The notes beneath the pieces are model-generated. The model searched no databases. It was not told the origin of the DNA and saw only the letters and a list, made by a program, of their open reading frames with translations. A stretch of 58,480 bases of DNA from Oscillospiraceae bacterium (GTDB taxonomy: Bacteria; Bacillota; Clostridia; Oscillospirales; Oscillospiraceae), in contig JAGBBD010000037.1 in the NCBI GenBank assembly GCA_017938625.1, forward strand, positions 1-58,480. Direction: 5' to 3'. Below are positions 7,758-14,069 of the stretch, piece by piece. Position numbers and translations under genes: made by a program. Every line of letters starts with the position of its first letter. Position 1 is the first letter of the stretch.

Positions 7758-7786
7758 ACAATATCACAAAACATACTTCTCCGCAA
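7758..7786 (-). promoter_or_regulatory. Possible promoter of the DUF4886 gene
   Basis: TTGCGG, 17 bases, TATTGT on the minus strand, 40 bases upstream of the start. The -10 element is imperfect; an overlapping TATAGT at 7751-7756 is an alternative. Confidence 0.45.
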
Positions 7787-7922
7787 GAAGCATGCCATAC
7801 AAAATGCGTTACCGCCGCTCCGGACGATTTCCATCCACATCCCTACAGGATGCGTCCGGAATACGAAGGACTCTCCCATCAGCACCAAAAAATCCGCATG
7901 CCCACATAGCCGTTCGTTTTTT

Positions 7923-8090
7923 GTGATATTCCGTCTGCGACGGAGTGATATATTTTGCTGCGCAAAATGTGATATTGAAACCTACGGTTTCAGTGATATT
8001 ATATTCGCCCCTAACGCCCGCAGGCATATCACTTGCGAAGCAAATATCACGCACGAAGGTGCATATCACTCGCCATAAGGCGAATATAAC
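7923..8090. repeat. Nested GTGATAT/ATATCAC hairpin array (copy 1)
   Basis: Four GTGATAT words (7923, 7945, 7969, 7993) are separated by three small hairpins (TCCGTC-TGC-GACGGA, ATTTTGC-TGC-GCAAAAT, TGAAACC-TAC-GGTTTCA). After a 26-base centre come four complementary words ATATCAC (8026, 8044, 8063, and a degenerate ATATAAC at 8084) separated by three more hairpins (TTGC-GAA-GCAA, GCAC-GAAG-GTGC, TCGCC-ATAA-GGCGA). The left words can pair with the right words as four nested stems with hairpins branching between them. It lies between DUF4886 and tRNA-Leu. The rest of the gap (7787-7922) shows no gene. Confidence 0.8.
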
Positions 8091-8091
8091 T

Positions 8092-8127
8092 GAAAACGAC
8101 AAGTTTCTGTCGAAACTTGTCGTTTTC
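8092..8127 (-). terminator. tRNA-Leu terminator
   Basis: Sixteen-base stem GAAAACGACAAGTTTC directly after the encoded CCA, ending in a T-rich run on the minus strand. Confidence 0.85.
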
Positions 8128-8210
8128 TGGTGCGGGAGATGGGACTCGAACCCACACGCCAAAGACACACGCACCTCAAACGTGCCTGTCTACCATTCCA
8201 GCACTCCCGC
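8128..8210 (-). tRNA. tRNA-Leu (anticodon GAG)
   Basis: Acceptor arms GCGGGAG and CTCCCGC pair. The anticodon stem CACGT/GCGTG closes the loop TTGAGGT (anticodon GAG), the T-arm is GTGGGTTCGAGTCCCAT, and a long class II variable arm is present. CCA is encoded. Promoter upstream and terminator downstream are both clear. Confidence 0.95.
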
Positions 8211-8234
8211 ATATGCAATTTTCAATGCCTAACT

Positions 8235-8263
8235 ATTATATCCATCCCCCTGCTGTTTGTCAA
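8235..8263 (-). promoter_or_regulatory. Promoter of tRNA-Leu
   Basis: Consensus TTGACA, 17 bases, TATAAT on the minus strand, 25 bases before the mature tRNA 5' end. Confidence 0.9.
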
Positions 8264-8306
8264 CCGCAAATTTAAAGTTTCCCGGATCTATTCCCAACTT
8301 TTCCTG

Positions 8307-8335
8307 TTGCGATTTTTTGCTTTCTCTGTTATAAT
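8307..8335 (+). promoter_or_regulatory. Promoter of rsmE
   Basis: TTGCGA, 17 bases, TATAAT. The predicted start point falls at the dyad at 8342-8359. Confidence 0.8.
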
Positions 8336-8341
8336 ACGACT

Positions 8342-8359
8342 TGTGGTCGTATGACCACA
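8342..8359. promoter_or_regulatory. Dyad at the rsmE transcription start (possible operator)
   Basis: TGTGGTC, four bases, GACCACA: a perfect 7-base dyad beginning seven bases after the -10 box. The TGGTC/GACCA half-sites resemble GntR/FadR-type operators. A mini-hairpin at the mRNA 5' end is the alternative reading. Confidence 0.45.
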
Positions 8360-8386
8360 TAAAATCTTGTCCCGGGAGGAATGGGC

Positions 8387-9121
8387 ATGCCACGGTTTTT
8401 TGTTTCCGATGATATGCTGTCCCGCCCCTCCGCCGTACTGGAGGGCGAACATGCTGCCCACATCAAAGTCCTCCGTCTGAGAGTCGGTGAGCAGATCACC
8501 CTCTGCGATGGCATGGGACATGAGGCCTTGTGCACCATTGAAGATCTTGCACCCGGACAGGTACAGGTGGCCGTAGGCCCTGTGACCGACGCTTCCTCCG
8601 AGCCTGCGGTGCGCTGCAGCATCTATATGGGCTTTCCCAAGGCAGACAAGTTCGAACACGTGATCCAAAAAGCCACAGAGCTTGGCGCCCATGAGATCAT
8701 CGTATTTCCCTGCGCCAGAAGCATCTCCCGTCCCGACACCAAGTCTCTTTCCAAGAAACTGGAGCGGTGGCAGAAGATCGCTGTTTCCGCAGCGGAGCAA
8801 TCCGGGCGTGGATACATTCCGCAGGTTCTGGCGCTGGACTCCTTTGCACAGGCAGCTGTGCGGGCAGCACAGGCAGATCTTGCCGCGCTGTTTTATGAAA
8901 ACGAACATACTCGCTCACTTCGGCAAGCTGTTGAGGCAGCGCCTTTCACCACTGCCGCGATCATGACAGGCCCCGAAGGCGGACTGACGGAAGAGGAAGT
9001 CCAAGCCGCTCAGGATGCCGGCATGACCGTTTGCTCCCTCGGCCCAAGGATCCTGCGATGCGAGACAGCGCCGCTGTGCGCCCTGTCCGCCATCTTGTAC
9101 GCAGCCGATGAGCTCGCTTGA
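8387..9121 (+). CDS. rsmE: 16S rRNA m3U1498 methyltransferase RsmE
   Basis: Methylates N3 of U1498 in 16S rRNA using S-adenosylmethionine. The 244-residue product has the N-terminal PUA-like domain (MPRFFVSDDML...HIKVLRLRVGE) and the SPOUT knot motifs TGPEGGLTEEE and LGPRILRCETAPL. ATG 8387 is preferred because GGGAGG lies at a proper distance; ATG 8381 would abut that site. It overlaps no gene, but the membrane protein gene starts 26 bases after the stop, so the two are probably co-transcribed. Confidence 0.95.
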   Translation: MPRFFVSDDMLSRPSAVLEGEHAAHIKVLRLRVGEQITLCDGMGHEALCTIEDLAPGQVQVAVGPVTDASSEPAVRCSIYMGFPKADKFEHVIQKATELGAHEIIVFPCARSISRPDTKSLSKKLERWQKIAVSAAEQSGRGYIPQVLALDSFAQAAVRAAQADLAALFYENEHTRSLRQAVEAAPFTTAAIMTGPEGGLTEEEVQAAQDAGMTVCSLGPRILRCETAPLCALSAILYAADELA

Positions 9122-9147
9122 TTTTGAACATAAGGAACGATTGTAAT

Positions 9148-9918
9148 ATGGCAACCAAAAACAATATGAAAAACAAACCAAAAACAAAAAAGGACGACAG
9201 CGCTGTTGTCTACAACGTGCTCATTGCCCTTCTGCTTTTGTGCGCAGGCATTCTGGTGCTGCGTTCCATACACAACTATTACATCACCATTGAGGGCATG
9301 GCAAGGCTCGATCCCCTGCGCCCCTACGTTCTGATCGCAGGCATCCTCCTGTGCGGCGGCTGCACCGCCCTGTACTTCCTGTGGAAAAAGCCTGTAAGCA
9401 AGTTCGTAATGCCCTGGCTGATCTTCATCTTCGCCATGGTCGCTGTTACCGCCGCCTCCATGATGATGGATTATGTGTACGCATTCACCATGCTCTACTT
9501 CATCTGGGCTGCGATCTTGGTGCAGTACATCATCTATCAGCTCTATCGCTGGGAGTTCTTCCTGTTCTCCCTGCCCACTCTGGCTGCAGGGTATCTGTTC
9601 TATGAATTCCGCAACGGCTTCGGTCTTTCCACAAGATCCGTCCTGCTGCTGATCGTCACCGGCATCATCCTTCTGGCTGTGGCTTATCTGGCTTACAATG
9701 CTTCTCGCAACAAAGGTCAGCTGGTCGTGGGCAAGAAGCGGATGCGCCTGTTCTCCAGACACTACAACCCCTTCCTGCACTATCTGGTGACAGCACTTTG
9801 GTTTGTCTGTATCGTTGCAGCCCTGCTGCTGGGAGATCTGTTCTCCTTCTACTGTATGTTCGCCGCCATTGCGGTGGAGTTCATCGCCGCTGTGTACTAC
9901 ACCTTCCAATTGAATTAA
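9148..9918 (+). CDS. Polytopic membrane protein of unknown function
   Basis: A 256-residue integral membrane protein. After a lysine/asparagine-rich cytoplasmic start (MATKNNMKNKPKTKKDD) there are about seven or eight hydrophobic segments, including VLIALLLLCAGILVLRSI, VLIAGILLCGGCTALYFLW and SVLLLIVTGIILLAVAYLAY, with basic loops between. I recognise no family. ATG 9148 is used because AAGGA lies upstream; an in-frame TTG at 9118 overlaps the rsmE stop and lacks a site. It follows rsmE directly. Its 3' end runs into the terminal inverted repeat of the hairpin element beginning at 9917. Confidence 0.75.
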   Translation: MATKNNMKNKPKTKKDDSAVVYNVLIALLLLCAGILVLRSIHNYYITIEGMARLDPLRPYVLIAGILLCGGCTALYFLWKKPVSKFVMPWLIFIFAMVAVTAASMMMDYVYAFTMLYFIWAAILVQYIIYQLYRWEFFLFSLPTLAAGYLFYEFRNGFGLSTRSVLLLIVTGIILLAVAYLAYNASRNKGQLVVGKKRMRLFSRHYNPFLHYLVTALWFVCIVAALLLGDLFSFYCMFAAIAVEFIAAVYYTFQLN

Positions 9919-10306
9919 AAGAAATGCCTTGCTTTGCGAGACTTCTCATAAGGAAGTCTCGCAGTTTTATTCGCCAAAGGCGAGTGATATTGCTTCGCAG
10001 TTATATGATGCTTTCGCATCGTGATATTGTCCTACGGACAGTTTTTAGGGCGAATAAAATATCACTACGACCAGAGGGAGTAATATCACTTTCACAAAGT
10101 GAAAATATCGCTCTTTGCACAGCAAAGAATATCACTTATCTTTCTTGTTTGTTGTTAAAAGGGTTTGGGTATCACCCAAAAAGAAGCATTTGTACTTACA
10201 AATGCAATGCTGGTCCTTTCCGATAAGCATAAGAAAAGTCTCGATGAATTTCATCGAGGCTTTAATCATCCTTATGAGAAGTAGTCTTTTGCAAGGCATT
10301 TCTTTT
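9917..10306. repeat. MITE-like structured element with terminal inverted repeats (GTGATAT array, copy 2)
   Basis: The ends are imperfect inverted repeats of about 37 bases (9917-9953 and 10269-10304): AAAAGAAATGCCTTGC and CTTCTCATAAGGA blocks match, with a small mismatched centre. Inside is the same design as at 7923-8090: left words GTGATAT (9984), GTTATAT (10000), GTGATAT (10021); right words ATATCAC (10059), ATATCAC (10083), ATATCGC (10105), ATATCAC (10129); with small hairpins between, for example TGTCC-TAC-GGACA, TTTCAC-AAA-GTGAAA and TCTTTGC-ACA-GCAAAGA. Further hairpins fill 10150-10260. No protein gene is visible in this 400-base gap. Confidence 0.75.
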
Positions 10307-10322
10307 TTGCCTGTGCATATCT

Positions 10323-10348
10323 ATGGACAAGGAGGTGTCCTTGTCCAT
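10323..10348 (+). promoter_or_regulatory. Hairpin sequestering the ribosome binding site and start codon
   Basis: ATGGACAAGGA (10323-10333), loop GGTG, TCCTTGTCCAT (10338-10348) forms a perfect 11-base stem. It covers the AAGGAGGTG site and the first two bases of ATG 10347, so translation of the flippase should be blocked unless the stem is opened. Confidence 0.6.
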
Positions 10349-11807
10349 GGTGCAGAGCGTTATTTGGCTGACGTTGGCAAGTCTTGCCATGCGCGCCGTC
10401 AGCATGTACTTTCAGGTATATCTGTCCGGGCAGATCGGTGCTGCCGGACTTGGGCTTATGCAGCTGATCATGACTGTCCACGCCTTTGCCATCACGGTAG
10501 GTACCTCCGGTATCCGCGTGGCTGCCATGTATCTGCCGGCAGAAGAATACGGGCACAAGCGGTTTTCCGGGATCCGCACTGCCATGGTCTGGTGTATTGG
10601 TACAGGGCTGCTTTTAAGCAGCATCGTCGGTACGATCATGACACTGGCGGCACAGCCCCTTGCTGTGCAATGGGTCAAGGATATTCGCGCCGCCGCCAGT
10701 CTGCGCTTGTTGGGAATGACCCTTCCTCTGACCTGTCTGAGTTCTGTCCTTGGCGGCTATTTTACTGCCTGCGGTAAGATCAAAAAGCTGGTCATCATTG
10801 AGATTCTGGATCGTATTGCCACCGTTGGATCGACCATTTGGCTTCTGCGCCGCGGTATGAAAGGGGATCTCTCCCATGCCTGCGTTTCCATCGTGGCAGG
10901 TGGTGCACTGGCATCACTTGGCTCTGCTGCAGCCCTGTTTTTCTTTATGCTGCGGGATCTGCGCAAGTATCCCAAATCCGATGACCTTCGCCCCATGGGC
11001 AGCAGGCTGCTGCGCTTTTGTGTTCCTGTGGCGCTAAACGATTATCTGCGCTCCGGACTCGGAACGCTGGAACAATTCCTCATCCCCTACGGTCTTGCCA
11101 AATGCGGTGGTTCACGGACAAAGGCTCTGGCGGATTATGGCACCATACAGGGCATGGTGTTTCCTATTTTGATGTTTCTCAGCACCGTTTTGTTCTCTGT
11201 GGCAGATCTTCTGGTGCCCAGATTGGCACGGTGCAAGGCACAAAAAGATACTGCGAGGCTGCGATCGCTTACCACACGGTGTTTGCAAACAAGCTACCTG
11301 TTTTCCGCCGCCGTAGCAGGTGCTGTATATGTACTGGCTCTCCCATTGGGCCAGCTGTTCTACCACAGCGCCGATGCAGGACGATATCTCAAGATCTTTG
11401 CACCGCTGCTGCCTGTTTTATATCTCGACTGCATCATCGACGGCATGCACAAAGGGTTGGGGGAACAGATCTACTGCGTCCGCGTCAACACGCTGACCAA
11501 TCTTCTGGATGTGATCGGACTGTTTCTGCTGCTGCCGCGCTTCGGCATCGGCGGTTATTTTTTCACCTATGTGACGACCCATGTGATCAACTTTTTCCTC
11601 AGTTTCCGAAGGCTTTCCAGGGTCACGGGATATCTGCCGGATCTGCGTTTTCTTCTGACAGTCATTCTGTGTGTCTGCACCTCTGCCGGTTTTTGCGCTC
11701 TTTTTCTGCCGGCAGAACCTGCCTGGAGCACCCTGTTTCTCAATGGCGGTATTTACCTTGTGATCGCCGCATTATTATTTGTACTCACAGATAAAAAACA
11801 CGCATAG
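10347..11807 (+). CDS. SpoVB-like MOP-superfamily flippase
   Basis: A 486-residue polytopic membrane protein of the MATE/MVF (MOP) exporter superfamily, close to stage V sporulation protein B and polysaccharide flippases that move lipid-linked saccharides across the membrane. Diagnostic stretches are MYFQVYLSGQIGAAGLGLMQ, VGTSGIRVAAMYLPAEEYG and FPILMFLSTVLFSVADLLVP, spread over about 14 hydrophobic segments. In this organism it may serve spore cortex or cell-wall synthesis. ATG 10347 is chosen because GGAGGTG lies nine bases upstream; ATG 10323 would place that site in the coding region. Both site and start are inside an 11-bp hairpin. Confidence 0.85.
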   Translation: MVQSVIWLTLASLAMRAVSMYFQVYLSGQIGAAGLGLMQLIMTVHAFAITVGTSGIRVAAMYLPAEEYGHKRFSGIRTAMVWCIGTGLLLSSIVGTIMTLAAQPLAVQWVKDIRAAASLRLLGMTLPLTCLSSVLGGYFTACGKIKKLVIIEILDRIATVGSTIWLLRRGMKGDLSHACVSIVAGGALASLGSAAALFFFMLRDLRKYPKSDDLRPMGSRLLRFCVPVALNDYLRSGLGTLEQFLIPYGLAKCGGSRTKALADYGTIQGMVFPILMFLSTVLFSVADLLVPRLARCKAQKDTARLRSLTTRCLQTSYLFSAAVAGAVYVLALPLGQLFYHSADAGRYLKIFAPLLPVLYLDCIIDGMHKGLGEQIYCVRVNTLTNLLDVIGLFLLLPRFGIGGYFFTYVTTHVINFFLSFRRLSRVTGYLPDLRFLLTVILCVCTSAGFCALFLPAEPAWSTLFLNGGIYLVIAALLFVLTDKKHA

Positions 11808-11828
11808 AATACTATGCGTGTTTTTTGT
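11797..11828 (+). terminator. Flippase terminator
   Basis: AACACGCATAG/CTATGCGTGTT stem followed by six T; it overlaps the last codons of the gene. Confidence 0.88.
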
Positions 11829-11876
11829 TTGTATTCGACACGGGGATTTGCGTATACTCTCCCGAGGAGGTGGCAT

Positions 11877-11948
11877 ATGAAGCACTGCAGACCGGATATC
11901 GACGATTGGATCTTCGCAGACGAAGAATACTACGTCAGCGATCGTTAG
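11877..11948 (+). CDS. Possible 23-residue acidic small protein
   Basis: ATG 11877 follows a strong GAGGAGGTGGC site and opens a 23-codon frame starting MKHCRPDIDDWIFADEEYY, rich in Asp/Glu and aromatic residues. A possible promoter (TTGTAT, 18 bases, TATACT) ends at 11858, and a long terminator-like hairpin begins at the stop codon. The compact promoter-site-ORF-terminator unit argues for a real small gene. I recognise no family. A regulatory RNA with an incidental ORF is the alternative. Confidence 0.5.
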   Translation: MKHCRPDIDDWIFADEEYYVSDR

Positions 11949-12031
11949 TCCCCCTGTATGCAGTAACCGATGATTAAATCGACCTTCACAGACGATTTAT
12001 TCAGCGGTTACTCCGGAAGGGGGATCTTTTT
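11949..12031 (+). terminator. Long imperfect hairpin and T-run after the small ORF
   Basis: TCCCCCT (11949-11955) pairs with AGGGGGA (12018-12024); inside, an 18-of-20 match stem runs from AGTAACCGATGATTAAATCG to its complement at 11992-12011. Five T follow. It overlaps the 3' end of the opposing symporter gene, so convergent transcripts share it. Confidence 0.7.
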
Positions 12032-13383
12032 ATAGCTGTACCTATAATACAGATCAGCACAGAGACTGCCATCCCCGGAAACAAGGGATCGATACCCTTT
12101 ACAAAATAAAAACTGAACAAACATGTTACCGGTGCAAGAATCATGGCAGCAACGGCAGCTTTGCCCGGAAGGCTGCCGGGTCTGAACAGCGCAAAACACA
12201 CAGGCACAAATGCCACTGCACCACGCAATCCCATGGACAGGAAGCTCCACTGCAAAATCACAGAGCCTGCCTCCCCCGTTGCCAGAACAGCTGCCAGAAG
12301 CAAGATCAGCAGCAGAACACTTCTGGAAAAGCGCAGCTGCTCTTTTCCGGAAGCACCCGGATGCAGAAGCGGCACATAGATATCCATGGTCAGCATGGTA
12401 CTGATACCGAGAGACAACCCCGCACCTGTTCCGACCAACGTCACAAGCACAGTTGCGAGGATCAGCCCCGCCGCAAGATCCGGAAGATAAGTCAGAACAA
12501 ACACCGGCAGGACCATAGCCGATGGTGTCTGCGGCATATGCACGCGCATAAACAGCCCCACCAGCACACCTGCCATACCGATCGCAACCGTCAGCACACC
12601 ACCGAGAATCGCACCTGTCCGGGACGTGCGCAGATCCTTGGCAGAGATCACAGGCAGAAAATATGCCTGCGTAGTCATAACACCAAACAGCAAAGACAAT
12701 CCTGCGCCGCCATCGACCACGATGCCACGGGAAAACAGGTCAAAATACTGCTCCTTCGGCAGCTGCAGCAGAGTTTCGAACCCGCCCAGATGCAGCACGA
12801 CTGCAGCACACAAAATGGTCAATCCATACAGAAGGAGCGTTTTGACCCGTCCCACCAGCCCTGCACCCCATACGCCGCCAAACAGGACATAGAATATCAT
12901 GAGCACCGCTGTCACAGCAGCTGCAGCAACGGCACAGACCGGCACAACGGAGGTGATCAGCGCCACGCCGGAGATCATCTGGGACATGATGCTGATAAAT
13001 GTGCCAACAGACATCAACACCGCCGCAACTGTCGCCACACGCTTTCCGTACTCTTTGGTCAAGATTCCCGGCATGGTCATGCTGCCGTTGTTCCGCAAGG
13101 GCGATGCAAAAAACAAAGCCATCGCAAACAGTCCGATCCCGCCGCCCAAGGTATACCACCAAGCGGACAAGCCATTGGTGAAGGCAAGCTGAGCAGTTCC
13201 CACCGTGGATGCGCCGCCCACCAGCGTACCCACCAGAGAGCCAGCCACCACCGTGGTGCCCATCCCCTTGCCCACAGAAAAATCAGTCGCGCTGCGGATC
13301 TTTCTGCCTGCATAGATCCCAACTGCGGTGATCAGAACAAACACCAGCAACGCACCAAAGATCAATCCGATCGATACTTCCAT
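12001..13383 (-). CDS. Sodium:solute symporter (SSS) family protein
   Basis: A 460-residue secondary transporter of the SSS (PutP/SglT-like) family, probably coupling Na+ to uptake of an organic solute. About 13 membrane segments can be drawn. Family features include the DFSVGKGMGTTVVAGSLVGT region near TM2 with GGASTVGTAQLAF, and a GAGLSLGISTMLTMDIYVPL block late in the protein. ATG 13383 has GGGGAG upstream; an upstream in-frame ATG at 13473 has none and would add a non-membrane extension. Solute unknown. It converges with the small ORF at 11877-11948. Confidence 0.85.
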   Translation of the reverse strand: MEVSIGLIFGALLVFVLITAVGIYAGRKIRSATDFSVGKGMGTTVVAGSLVGTLVGGASTVGTAQLAFTNGLSAWWYTLGGGIGLFAMALFFASPLRNNGSMTMPGILTKEYGKRVATVAAVLMSVGTFISIMSQMISGVALITSVVPVCAVAAAAVTAVLMIFYVLFGGVWGAGLVGRVKTLLLYGLTILCAAVVLHLGGFETLLQLPKEQYFDLFSRGIVVDGGAGLSLLFGVMTTQAYFLPVISAKDLRTSRTGAILGGVLTVAIGMAGVLVGLFMRVHMPQTPSAMVLPVFVLTYLPDLAAGLILATVLVTLVGTGAGLSLGISTMLTMDIYVPLLHPGASGKEQLRFSRSVLLLILLLAAVLATGEAGSVILQWSFLSMGLRGAVAFVPVCFALFRPGSLPGKAAVAAMILAPVTCLFSFYFVKGIDPLFPGMAVSVLICIIGTAIKRSPFRSNR

Positions 13384-13455
13384 CTTATCTCCCCATTTGT
13401 GTTTTTCAGAAGAATCATAAGACTTTCCTGTACCGTTGTCAAGAAGTCTTACAGA

Positions 13456-13569
13456 GGTCGCATCCCAAAGCATGACCCAACGTAGTGGTCATGCTTTGGA
13501 GAGGAGTCGCTATGGAGCGATTGACCTATGGCGCTCTCGCAAGAGCGCCGTAGGGAAAGATGCGAAATC
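13456..13569. repeat. Multi-branched hairpin element
   Basis: An outer stem (GGTCGCATC near 13456 with GATGCGA near 13559) encloses CCAAAGCATGACC paired with GGTCATGCTTTGG (13465-13499), a GTCGCT/AGCGAT hairpin, and CTATGGCGCTCT paired with AGAGCGCCGTAG (13526-13553). Nothing here is coding. The design resembles the other structured elements in this window but the words differ. Confidence 0.6.
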
Positions 13570-13580
13570 TGCGACGACGA

Positions 13581-13732
13581 GAACTGCCGGATGTCCGCTG
13601 CTCCGCAGCCAACATCCATTGCTGATTGAATCCGCCTTCGGCGGCAGGTCGGCAGTTCAAATACCAACTGCACACAAAACAAAAAGACACTGCACAAGCA
13701 GTGTCTTTTTATTTGGAGCTGTTAGGCAGATT
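13581..13732. repeat. tRNA-Thr-associated tandem repeat, unit 1 (152 bp)
   Basis: Starts at GAACTGCCGGATGTCC, contains the hairpin GGATGTCCGCTGC/GCAGCCAACATCC and a CCGCC-TTC-GGCGG hairpin. An inverted GGCAGTTCAAAT copy follows, then a terminator identical to that of tRNA-Thr, then the tRNA-Thr 3' end including CCA. The unit is nearly identical to the one that follows. Confidence 0.8.
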
Positions 13733-13866
13733 TGAACTGCCGGATGTCCGCTGCTCCGCAGCCAACATCCGTTGCTGATTGAATCCGCCTTCGGCGGGAG
13801 GTCGGCAGTTCAAATACCAACTGCACACAAAATAAAAAGACACTGCACAAGCAGTGTCTTTTTATT
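13733..13866. repeat. tRNA-Thr-associated tandem repeat, unit 2
   Basis: Second copy of the unit at 13581-13732, differing by a few bases (for example GGCGGGAGG for GGCGGCAGG). The period is 152-154 bases and the next period boundary falls inside the functional tRNA-Thr. The bases 13713-13740 spanning the unit junction duplicate the last 28 bases of tRNA-Thr. Confidence 0.8.
13834..13863 (-). terminator. tRNA-Thr terminator
   Basis: AAAAAGACACTGC, loop, GCAGTGTCTTTTT; the T-run follows the stem on the minus strand. An identical copy lies about 154 bases away inside repeat unit 1. Confidence 0.85.
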
Positions 13867-13942
13867 TGGAGCTGTTAGGCAGATTTGAACTGCCGACCTC
13901 GTCATTACCAATGACGCGCTCTACCGACTGAGCTATAACAGC
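13867..13942 (-). tRNA. tRNA-Thr (anticodon GGT)
   Basis: Cloverleaf read on the minus strand: acceptor GCTGTTA/TAACAGC, D-arm AGCTCAGTCGGTAGAGC, anticodon stem GTCAT/ATGAC with loop TGGTAA (anticodon GGT), T-arm GGCAGTTCAAATCTGCC and encoded CCA. Confidence 0.95.
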
Positions 13943-13976
13943 ATTTGCTTTTGCGCCCTGCGCAATCAGCTTGTTT

Positions 13977-14004
13977 ATTATAGCACAGGTTTTGAAATTG
14001 TCAA
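13977..14004 (-). promoter_or_regulatory. Promoter of tRNA-Thr
   Basis: Consensus TTGACA, 16 bases, TATAAT on the minus strand, about 35 bases before the tRNA. Confidence 0.88.
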
Positions 14005-14030
14005 GCACAAATTTCAAAAAATTTCGCGGT

Positions 14031-14064
14031 AAAAAATGAGCTTTCTGCCATAAGCAGAAAGCTC
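14031..14064 (-). terminator. Terminator of the AlgI/AlgJ-like operon
   Basis: GAGCTTTCTGC/GCAGAAAGCTC stem and a six-T run on the minus strand, six bases after the AlgJ-like stop. Confidence 0.88.
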
Positions 14065-14069
14065 ATTTT

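Noticed and set aside
7923-8090. CRISPR array
   Set aside because: The repeated word is only 7 bases, inverts in the middle of the array, and the intervening pieces are hairpins of 11-17 bases rather than unique spacers; no cas genes.
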